Source: Streptomyces sp. NBC_00654
Lineage (GTDB): Bacteria > Actinomycetota > Actinomycetes > Streptomycetales > Streptomycetaceae
Direction of reading: 5' to 3'
NCBI RefSeq assembly: GCF_026341775.1
Contig: NZ_JAPEOB010000001.1
Location: 3,162,001-3,226,000, forward strand
DNA length: 64,000 bases
Shown piece by piece: positions 36,220-42,950 of the stretch (position 1 is its first letter; every line of letters begins with the position of its first letter). The notes below the pieces were generated by a model. That model had not been told where the DNA came from, made no database searches, and saw nothing but the letters and a program-made list of their open reading frames with translations. The position numbers and the translations under genes were made by a program.

Positions 36220-37524
36220 TCAGCCGATTCCCTGATGGTCCGGGAGCAGCGCGAACGCCCGCTCCGCGGCCTCGGGCACCGAGCGCTCCACCGCCTGCGC
36301 CAGCAGCGCGCGGTGCCTGAGCAGTGGCTTCCTCCGGTCGGCGGGGGCGAGCAGCAGGAGATCGTCGATGCCGGCCAGCAGTCGTCGGGACACCTGCGGG
36401 GTGTCCGTCGAGCACCGCCGGATCTCCTCGAAAGCGAGGTCCACCAGATCCGTCCACTCCGGCACGTCCTGGACGAGCCGCACGCGCCCCGCGCCGTCCC
36501 GGTGGTGCACGGCACCGAGCGGAAGGCGGACCGCGGCCGCGAGGAACTGCACGACGCGGTCGAGACACTGCACGGCGGTGGTGGGGTCGTTCACGGCGGC
36601 CGACAGGGCCCGCAGCGCGATGTCCGAAAGCTGCCGCAGTCCGAACGCGAGGTCCTGGTGCGGGGTGCGCTCCACCCCGACCGACACCGTGTACGCCAGC
36701 GCGTGCCGGGGCGGCGCGGCCCCGCCGTGGACGGCCAGGACCGGAGTCCCCGGCACCACGAAATCCCCGATCCGCGGGATGAGCCGCAGGACGATGCCCT
36801 GCCGCCGCGCGGCCCGCACCAGCCGTGCCACGTTCACGTCCCGCAGGACCCCCGCCCGCCCCGTGTGCATCACCCGCGCGGTCTCCGGCGCGAGGGGTTC
36901 CCCGGACAGGGGTCCGCGGGGCATCCGCCGGATCACCCGCAACGCCTCGCGCGTGATCCGGTCGGTGACCGGACCCACCTGCATGAGCCGCAGGGTGGCC
37001 GACACATAGGCGATGAAGAGCAGCAGGCTCAGCCCGACCATCGCCAGTGTCAGCATGCTCTGCACCAGCGGCACGGAGGTCACCCGGCGGGGGTCGGCCT
37101 CACTCTCGTACGAGGTCAGGACCAGCAGGGAGAACAGGAACGTCGCCAGGAACACCGTCAGGGTGAGCTTGCTGATCCGGCTCCTGACGAAGATCCGCAC
37201 CACCCGGGGCGTGAGCTGCCCGCTCGCCATCTGCACGGCCACCAGCGAGATGCTGAAGACGACACCGATGAAGGTCATCATCGCCGAGCTGATGGTGGTG
37301 ACGATCGTCTTCGCGTCCTGCGCGAACGACATCAGGTCGCCGAGCTCGGTGTACGCCCGCTCGGCGCGGAGATGCGCGACGATCTCCGTGTCCAGCGAGG
37401 AGGCGGCCCACCACAGCACGAAGACGCACACGAGCCCCAGGGTCGGTGCGAACCAGAACGTGTCGCGCAGATGCTCGCGCAGGGGGGACAGTGCCAGGGG
37501 CCTTCGGTAGCCGCGATCACTCAT
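36220..37524 (-). CDS. DUF2254 membrane protein
   Basis: 434 residues from the ATG at 37524. DUF2254 proteins have an N-terminal membrane part and a large cytoplasmic part. Visible here are four hydrophobic segments within residues 20-165 (FWFAPTLGLVCVFVLWWAA, ISSAMMTFIGVVFSISLVAV, KLTLTVFLATFLFSLLVLT, MLTLAMVGLSLLLFIAYV). The soluble region follows, with RIGDFVVPGTPVLAV, DLAFGLRQLSDIALRALSAAVNDPTTA and VDLAFEEIRRCS. The function is unknown; the region around AVNDPTTAVQCLD is the best-conserved block. No clear ribosome site is visible, so an upstream start (for example MSAVRGAG) is possible. Confidence 0.87.
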   Translation of the reverse strand: MSDRGYRRPLALSPLREHLRDTFWFAPTLGLVCVFVLWWAASSLDTEIVAHLRAERAYTELGDLMSFAQDAKTIVTTISSAMMTFIGVVFSISLVAVQMASGQLTPRVVRIFVRSRISKLTLTVFLATFLFSLLVLTSYESEADPRRVTSVPLVQSMLTLAMVGLSLLLFIAYVSATLRLMQVGPVTDRITREALRVIRRMPRGPLSGEPLAPETARVMHTGRAGVLRDVNVARLVRAARRQGIVLRLIPRIGDFVVPGTPVLAVHGGAAPPRHALAYTVSVGVERTPHQDLAFGLRQLSDIALRALSAAVNDPTTAVQCLDRVVQFLAAAVRLPLGAVHHRDGAGRVRLVQDVPEWTDLVDLAFEEIRRCSTDTPQVSRRLLAGIDDLLLLAPADRRKPLLRHRALLAQAVERSVPEAAERAFALLPDHQGIG

Positions 37525-37766
37525 GAACGCGAAGGTAACGGCGCCGGCCCCGCGCACGGCGGACATCGGCGGGCAACCGGCAAGCCGCGCGGCACACACG
37601 GCCGGTGTGACCTTGTGCGACCGAGTGGTGACGGAACGGCCGGAGCGTGTCCCGGACGCCCGCGGCACCGCACTGACCACCGGATATGCAGGTGAGAGGC
37701 GCGCCAAACCCCTGGTATTGTTTTCTTTGTCGCCGCGGGGAACACACCGCGAACGGCAGACACCTT

Positions 37767-37854
37767 GTCCGGGTGGCGGAATGGCAGACGCGCTAGCTTG
37801 AGGTGCTAGTGCCCTTTATCGGGCGTGGGGGTTCAAGTCCCCCCTCGGACACCA
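37767..37854 (+). tRNA. tRNA-Leu (GAG), CCA encoded
   Basis: An 88-nt class II tRNA. The acceptor GTCCGGG pairs with CTCGGAC; D-arm GGCGGAATGGCAGACGC; anticodon loop TTGAGGT on a CTAG stem gives GAG, which reads CUC/CUU; the long variable arm is TGCCCTTTATCGGGCG; the T-arm is GGGGGTTCAAGTCCCCC. CCA is encoded at 37852-37854. A short T-rich stretch (TATTGTTTTCTTTG, 37716-37729) upstream may include its promoter. It is followed within 7 nt by an intrinsic terminator. Confidence 0.97.
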
Positions 37855-37860
37855 GCAGGA

Positions 37861-37885
37861 GACCCCAGTTCATCTGGGGTCTTTT
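37861..37885. terminator. Intrinsic terminator shared by tRNA-Leu and the convergent permease
   Basis: GACCCCAG (37861-37868), loop TTCAT, CTGGGGTC (37874-37881), then TTTT. It is one of the few factor-independent terminators with a T-run in the window. The permease stop codon (37870-37872, minus strand) lies inside its loop and stem. Confidence 0.92.
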
Positions 37886-39366
37886 CGCGTTCCGGGGCCA
37901 CCCCGGGCGTCCCGGCGCTCGCGGGCGAGTTCGCCCACCCGGGCGCGGACGGCGAACCAGCCGCCGACCAGCGCGGCCGCGATCAGTGGCAGGAGCGTCA
38001 CGGTGGTGCGGCCCACCCCGCCGCCCCACCACATCAGGAAGGCGACGCAGAGCAGGAAGAGCAGGGTGACGAGCTGGGTGTACGGGGCCCAGGGCAGCCG
38101 GTACGAGGGGCGTGTGACGCGGCCGTCCAGTGAGCGGTGCCAGAACAGCAGGGAGCAGAGCATGATCATGCCCCAGGTGCCGAGGATGCCGATCGACGCG
38201 AAGTTGAGGACGATCTCGAACGCCTGCCCAGGCATGACGTAGTTCAGCCCGACACCGAGGACACCGAAACCCGCGGTCAGCAGAATGCCGCCGTAGGGCA
38301 CCCGGCCCTTGTTCATCCGGCCGGTGAACGCGGGCGCGGAGCCCGCCAGGGCCATGGACCGCAGGATGCGGCCCGTGGAGTACAGGCCGGAGTTCAGGCT
38401 GGACAGGGCCGCGGTCAGGACGACCAGGTTCATCACACCGGCCGCCCCAGGAACACCCAGTCCGTCCATGACCGTGACGAACGGACTCCGGTCGTCCGAG
38501 TACGAGGTGTAGGGCAGCAGCAGGGCGAGCAGTACCACCGAGCCGACGTAGAACAGACCGACGCGCCACATGATCGAGTTGATCGCCCCGGGCATGATCC
38601 TCCCGGGCTCGCGGGTCTCACCGGCCGCGACGCCGCACAGTTCGACGGAGGCGTACGCGAAGACGACCCCCTGGATCACCAGCAGCATCGGGAGCACGCC
38701 GACGGGGAAGAGCCCGCCGTTGCCGGAGACGGTGGCCAACCCCGGGGTGTGGCCGTCCACCGGGTGCTGGGTGACCACCAGGAAGATGCCGGTCAGCATG
38801 AAGGCGGCCAGGGCGGCGACCTTGACGATCGCGAACCAGAACTCCATCTCACCGAAGTACTTCACCGAGATGAGATTGGCGGCCAGGACGACGGTGAGGG
38901 CGATCAGGGCGAGTATCCACTGCGGGATGTCGCTGAACACGCCCCAGAAATGCGCGTAGGTGGCGGCCGCGGTGATATCGGCGACCGCTGTGGTCGACCA
39001 GTTCAGGAAGTACAGCCAGCCGGCCGCGAAGGCGCCCTTCTCACCCATGAACTCACGGGCGTACGAGACGAAGGCGCCGGAGGAGGGGCGGTACAGGACC
39101 AGTTCACCCAGCGCGCGGACGACGAAGAACGCGAAGACACCGCAGACCGCGTAGGCGAGGGCGAGGGAGGGACCCGCTCCGGCCAGCCGCCCGCCCGCGC
39201 CCAGGAACAGTCCCGTGCCGATCGCGCCGCCGATGGCGATCATGTTGATGTGGCGGGAGGTGAGGTCCTTGCTGTATCCGGCGTCGCCGGCGTCCACATG
39301 GGGGGAGCCGCCCGCCGCGGGTGGGGCGGCGGCGGGCGGACCGGCCGCTGCGGTGCGGTCATCCAT
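37870..39366 (-). CDS. APC-family amino acid permease (AnsP/GABA-permease-like)
   Basis: 498 residues with twelve predicted helices. The amino-acid/polyamine/organocation signature at the first helix is clear (SRHINMIAIGGAIGTGLFLGAGG), followed by VVRALGELVLYRPSSGAFVSYAREFMGEKGAFAAGW typical of the AroP/AnsP/CycA group, and YASVELCGVAAGETREPGR. The asparagine permease group has similar strings, so asparagine or a related amino acid is a reasonable but unproved substrate. The N-terminal 30 residues are Pro/Ala-rich cytoplasm. Its last codons form one arm of the terminator shared with tRNA-Leu. The 211-bp space upstream to the amidohydrolase gene shows no structure. Confidence 0.9.
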   Translation of the reverse strand: MDDRTAAAGPPAAAPPAAGGSPHVDAGDAGYSKDLTSRHINMIAIGGAIGTGLFLGAGGRLAGAGPSLALAYAVCGVFAFFVVRALGELVLYRPSSGAFVSYAREFMGEKGAFAAGWLYFLNWSTTAVADITAAATYAHFWGVFSDIPQWILALIALTVVLAANLISVKYFGEMEFWFAIVKVAALAAFMLTGIFLVVTQHPVDGHTPGLATVSGNGGLFPVGVLPMLLVIQGVVFAYASVELCGVAAGETREPGRIMPGAINSIMWRVGLFYVGSVVLLALLLPYTSYSDDRSPFVTVMDGLGVPGAAGVMNLVVLTAALSSLNSGLYSTGRILRSMALAGSAPAFTGRMNKGRVPYGGILLTAGFGVLGVGLNYVMPGQAFEIVLNFASIGILGTWGMIMLCSLLFWHRSLDGRVTRPSYRLPWAPYTQLVTLLFLLCVAFLMWWGGGVGRTTVTLLPLIAAALVGGWFAVRARVGELARERRDARGGPGTRKDPR

Positions 39367-39577
39367 GGACAGGATCCGCCTTCGTGAGGGGAGGGTCGGC
39401 GTTCCCGGCCGGGTCCGGCGTGGGGGTCGTCACCGGGGCGGGCCCGATGGAGTCGGGCCGGGGAACCCTGTGATTCTGGCAGTGCGCCCCGGCGTCGAGG
39501 AATCGATCCGAGGTACTGCTGAGGTTGTGCGGAGGTGAAGCAAGGCGATGGTCACACCGGGGTGCGCCGGAGTGCGG

Positions 39578-40366
39578 CTATGCCCCGGCGACCAGTTCGG
39601 CCAGTGCCGCAGCCAGTTCGCGCAGGCCCGGACCGGCGGCGCCGCCCGGCTCGGACATATACACATCGCGCCGGATCTCGATCATCAGCGCGCTGACCCG
39701 CGGGTCCTTCCCGTAGTGCTTCAGCGGTACGTAGGTACCGGGGAAGGGGCTGTCGAGCCCCGTCCCGCCGAATCCCGCGAACGCCGACTCGGCGCGGGCC
39801 AGCAGCTCCGGCGGGGTGTGGAAACCGTCGGTCCCCAGGCAGACCGGCGGACGCGGTCCGTCTCCGTGGAGCTCGTAGGGGAGCGGCGCGCTCGGGTAGG
39901 AGTGGACATCGATCACGACGGCGCGCCCCGCGTCGGCCAGGCGCGCGTCGACCGCCTCGGTCATCGCCTCCGCGTACGGGTGGAAGTAGCGGTCGATCAG
40001 AGGCTGGGGATCGATGTCGCGCGGGCGCAGCCGTTCGCGGTGCGTGGTGTGGGTGTAGACGGCGCCCATGCCCACGGCCAGCATCTCCTCCCGGTCGTCC
40101 GGGAACCGTTCCGGATCGACCACGAGCCGGGAGAGGCCGTTGACGAACCGCCACGGGGTGAGCGCGCAGGCCGCGGCGGCCCGCGCCGCCAGCTCCGCCG
40201 TGTGGGAGTCCGTGATGTGGTCGAGTTCCCGCTCCAGGGCGGCCCGGTCCAGGACGATTCCGTCCCGGACGCGCGGCGGCAGCTCCCGCGAGGAGTGCGG
40301 TACGTGCAGCAGCACGGGTGATCCGGCTGCTCCGGGGATCAGGTCGAACGGGTGGGGAGCGCCCAT
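39578..40366 (-). CDS. N-formylglutamate amidohydrolase family protein
   Basis: 262 residues. The FGase (HutG-like, PF05013) family is shown by VLLHVPHSSRELPP near the N-terminus, HITDSHTAELAARAA, RFVNGLSRLVVDPERFPDD, TTHRERLRPRDIDP, VIDVHSYPSAPLPYE, and MIEIRRDVYM. Those blocks include the zinc-binding His/Glu/Asp residues. The classic role is release of glutamate and formate in histidine degradation; other members hydrolyse different N-acyl amino acids. No hut genes adjoin it. The neighbouring permease in the same orientation could supply an amino acid, but the 211-bp gap makes an operon uncertain. Confidence 0.9.
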   Translation of the reverse strand: MGAPHPFDLIPGAAGSPVLLHVPHSSRELPPRVRDGIVLDRAALERELDHITDSHTAELAARAAAACALTPWRFVNGLSRLVVDPERFPDDREEMLAVGMGAVYTHTTHRERLRPRDIDPQPLIDRYFHPYAEAMTEAVDARLADAGRAVVIDVHSYPSAPLPYELHGDGPRPPVCLGTDGFHTPPELLARAESAFAGFGGTGLDSPFPGTYVPLKHYGKDPRVSALMIEIRRDVYMSEPGGAAGPGLRELAAALAELVAGA

Positions 40367-40395
40367 GGGGAGGTTCCTTCGGCGGGGACGGCATG

Positions 40396-40446
40396 CGGAC
40401 AGCGGCGAGGAGCCCGCCCGTCCGGGCCGGTCCTCGCCGCTGTCCG
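40396..40446 (-). terminator. Terminator of the sphingomyelinase-like gene
   Basis: A 16-bp perfect stem (40396-40411 with 40431-40446) around a 19-nt loop lies 18 nt beyond the gene's stop on the minus strand. Confidence 0.82.
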
Positions 40447-40463
40447 ATTGTCCTCCGGCGGGA

Positions 40464-41444
40464 CTACCTGCCTGACGCGACCACCGGGTAGTGGTCGGAG
40501 AGGTCGGTGTACGTGTAGTCCTTGCCCCAGCTGGAGACGGTCCAGGGTGCGCTCCGCTCCTTGACCACCTCGTTCGTCCACCCGGAGGGCTTCGCGTGCC
40601 CGGCGCGGTGCAGGACGTGGTCGAGGTCCTCCCGGGGGTCGTCGGGGTAGCGCTCGGAGGCGATCGAGTTGTCCCTGGTGTCGAAGGAGTACGGGTGCCC
40701 GGTCCGTGCGTCGGCGGCGGTCAGCCCGGCGTCGGCGAGCAGCGAGGCGTACTCGGAGGAGTGGAAGTCGACGTTGAAGTCGCCCGCCACGACGACCTGT
40801 TCGGAGGCGGGGATCCGCTTGGCGTCAAGGAAGGCGTCGATCTCCTTGAACTGCCGGCTGCGCATCTGCGCCGCCTGGCCCGCCGTGCACCCGGGGTCCG
40901 TCGACTGGGCGTGGGTGCCGACGATGTGGACCGGGGTGCCGTTCACGTTCAGTTCGGCGTAGGCGAAGCCCTTGTTGGAGAACCAGTCGCCGCCGCAGGC
41001 GTCCTTGAACACGTACTGCTCCTTGCGGACGATCGGCCATGTGCTCAGCACGCTCACCCCGCCGTCCTCCGGTGTGGTGGCCGAGTACGATCCGCCGGTC
41101 GCGTCCCAGCCGCTCCTGCTCCGGCCCACCACCGGGGTCTGGTGCGGGTACTCGGCGGACGCGTTGCGCAGCAGGGCGTCGGAGGCCGAGTTGTCGAACG
41201 CCTCCTGGAGCACGACGACGTCGTTGCCCCGGAAGAACGAGGCCTTCGGTATCTCCGCCGCCCGGTGGTCCTGGCCCCAGTTGGGATAGAGGGTCTTGCT
41301 GAAGATGAAAGCATTGTAGGAGAGGACCCGCAGTGACGGCGTTTCGGCGGCCGCTGCCTGCGGGGTGCCGACGGCCAGTGTGACGGCGGTGAGCGCGGCG
41401 GACAGGGTCACGCCGGAGAGGCGGCGGAGCGCGGTGTGCGGCAC
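40464..41444 (-). CDS. Secreted sphingomyelinase C-like phosphodiesterase (EEP fold)
   Basis: 326 residues from a GTG at 41444, with AGGAG 5 nt upstream. A Sec signal peptide (RRLSGVTLSAALTAVTLAVG, cleaved at AAAAE) precedes an endonuclease/exonuclease/phosphatase domain. Catalytic positions are visible: RVLSYNAFIF (Asn), VVLQEAFDNSASDALL (Mg-binding Glu), VGTHAQS (His), VVAGDFNVDFHSSEY (Asp/Asn) and TDLSDHYPV (general-base His). These match bacterial neutral sphingomyelinase/phospholipase C. It would cleave phosphocholine headgroups outside the cell. Two cysteine pairs (ACGGDW, DPGCTAG) are present. It is followed by a clear terminator. Confidence 0.9.
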   Translation of the reverse strand: MPHTALRRLSGVTLSAALTAVTLAVGTPQAAAAETPSLRVLSYNAFIFSKTLYPNWGQDHRAAEIPKASFFRGNDVVVLQEAFDNSASDALLRNASAEYPHQTPVVGRSRSGWDATGGSYSATTPEDGGVSVLSTWPIVRKEQYVFKDACGGDWFSNKGFAYAELNVNGTPVHIVGTHAQSTDPGCTAGQAAQMRSRQFKEIDAFLDAKRIPASEQVVVAGDFNVDFHSSEYASLLADAGLTAADARTGHPYSFDTRDNSIASERYPDDPREDLDHVLHRAGHAKPSGWTNEVVKERSAPWTVSSWGKDYTYTDLSDHYPVVASGR

Positions 41445-41560
41445 GAGGTCTCCTGGTTCTGCTGAGGGGGGTGGGCCGGTGGCACCCATCAAAGCAGGGC
41501 TGGTTACTCGCCGGTAGACTCCGGATGCCGGCAATCCTTCCATCCGGCCGACATCCGGAG

Positions 41561-42298
41561 TCAGCGCGGATCGGCGTAGACGATCAGGTTGTCCACGGGA
41601 TGCCCGGCCGCGTCGAAGTCGCCGTCACAGGTGATCAGACGCAACGTGCTGCCCTCGGTGGCTCCGTAGACCTTGTCCGTCGGGAAGGCCTTCTTGTCGA
41701 CGGTCTCCGTACCGGTGACCGTGAAGTGGATGTTCTTTCCCGCCGTGTCGCGGACGACGACATCGGCGCCCTCGCGGATCTTCTTCAGATCATGGAAGAC
41801 GGCCCGGCCGAACCGGGTGTCGTTGTGGCCTATCAGTACGGCGGCCCCGGGCTCCCCGGGAACGGCGCCACCGGTGTACCAGCCCACGGTCATGCCCTGC
41901 TCGGCGGGCGGGACCTCGACGGTGCCGTCCGCCTGGAGACCGAGCCGCATGACGGTGCTGTTCACACCGATGGAGGGGATGGAGACTCCGGCGGGATGCG
42001 CCTGCCCGGTCCTCTCCCCCCGCGGAGAGCCGCTGGACGGCTCGGACGCCGTGCCCGCGGAGCCGGTGGAACCGGAGGGCCCGGCGGAGCCCGCGGACCC
42101 GGCGGACGAGGACGCGGGCGCGGCCGGCGGCGCGGCGTCCGACGAGGCGGTGGAGCAGCCGGCCAGCGCGACGCAGACGGCGACGGCGGGCAGCAGTCCG
42201 GCAGTTCGCCGGAACGGGCGGTGCGTGGGGGGCGACGCGCGGTGCGTGGGGGAGGCCGGACGGCGCGTGGGGGAGAGCGGGTGGTGCGTACGGGACAC
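41561..42298 (-). CDS. Class F sortase with N-terminal lipobox
   Basis: 245 residues. The N-terminus is basic, then LLPAVAVCVALAGC gives a hydrophobic segment ending in a lipobox-like LAGC, so it may be a lipoprotein. A low-complexity Ser/Gly/Ala linker (residues 50-95) precedes the sortase barrel. The catalytic His is in AVLIGHNDTRFG and the catalytic Cys in LRLITCDGDFD; the C-terminal Arg is in YADPR. Sortases join surface proteins to the cell wall or other carriers. The upstream gene on the same strand encodes a small exported protein that is the probable substrate, 86 bp away. Confidence 0.9.
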   Translation of the reverse strand: MSRTHHPLSPTRRPASPTHRASPPTHRPFRRTAGLLPAVAVCVALAGCSTASSDAAPPAAPASSSAGSAGSAGPSGSTGSAGTASEPSSGSPRGERTGQAHPAGVSIPSIGVNSTVMRLGLQADGTVEVPPAEQGMTVGWYTGGAVPGEPGAAVLIGHNDTRFGRAVFHDLKKIREGADVVVRDTAGKNIHFTVTGTETVDKKAFPTDKVYGATEGSTLRLITCDGDFDAAGHPVDNLIVYADPR

Positions 42299-42384
42299 GG
42301 GGACTCCAGTCGGCGGGACAACGGCCGACCGTGGCGCCGCCCGGTGAGGACGACGCCACGGTCACTGGTGAGAGGTGGGGCGGA

Positions 42385-42825
42385 TCAGCCGTTGCGGTGG
42401 GCCGCGGACCGGCGGCGCAGCACGATGGTGCCCGCGCCCGCGAGCAGCACCGCGCCGGCGGCCGACCCGGCCAGAGCGGTGGTGCTGTCCCCGCCGCCGG
42501 CGGGGCGTTCACCGGCGGCCACGCCACCGCGGGGCGTGACGGCGGGCCGCGCGGTCTTCGGCTGCGCTTCCTGCTCGGGCCGCGCTTCCTTCACCGCCGG
42601 GGCGGGCCGGTCACCCGCGGCGACACCGCCACGGGGCTTGACCGACGGCCGCGGCGCGTCCTTGTCGTCCACGCCGGCCTTCGCACGGGCGGGCGACGGC
42701 GTCTCGACACGTGGGGAGGCGGGCTTGGGCGTGCTGTCCGCGAAGGCCGCGGCCGACGGCGCGAGCACCGCACCGGCCGCGACGGCGACGAGCACGGCGG
42801 CACGCAGGGAGAGACGAGCGGTCAT
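42385..42825 (-). CDS. Small exported cell-surface protein paired with the sortase
   Basis: 146 residues from the ATG at 42825. A signal peptide (LSLRAAVLVAVAAGAVLAP, cleaved near AAAFADS) is followed by a Pro/Lys/Ala-rich extended region containing the repeat KPRGGVAAGDRPA / TPRGGVAAGERPA. A C-terminal helix (GSAAGAVLLAGAGTIVL) and an RRRSAAHRNG tail complete a sorting-type ending. No canonical LPxTG is seen before the helix, so either the sortase recognises another string (GGGDSTTALAGS) or the protein stays membrane-bound. No enzymatic domain is present. Pairing with the class F sortase supports a wall-associated role. Confidence 0.75.
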   Translation of the reverse strand: MTARLSLRAAVLVAVAAGAVLAPSAAAFADSTPKPASPRVETPSPARAKAGVDDKDAPRPSVKPRGGVAAGDRPAPAVKEARPEQEAQPKTARPAVTPRGGVAAGERPAGGGDSTTALAGSAAGAVLLAGAGTIVLRRRSAAHRNG

Positions 42826-42950
42826 ACAGATGGCTCCATTCCAGCTCGGCCCCGTGACGTATCCGGACGGCGGTTCGCACCGGGTACGGGGCATGCGGCC
42901 AGGCTGGCGTGAAGTTATGAAGAAGCTGTCAGAGCGCTGTGGTCATCCCA

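Noticed and set aside
36156..36515. Upstream part of the open frame that contains the OFA remnant
   Set aside because: Its translation is only a frame-shifted reading of the DUF2254 gene on the same strand, with no transporter similarity. Just the last 78 codons are kept as remnant.
37767..37860. Integration (att) site of a mobile element at tRNA-Leu
   Set aside because: No integrase, excisionase or duplicated tRNA 3' end is visible on either side. The downstream sequence is a terminator and a normal permease gene.
42385..42825. Canonical LPxTG wall-anchored protein
   Set aside because: No LPxTG or close variant precedes the C-terminal helix, so only a sortase-associated role by context is claimed.
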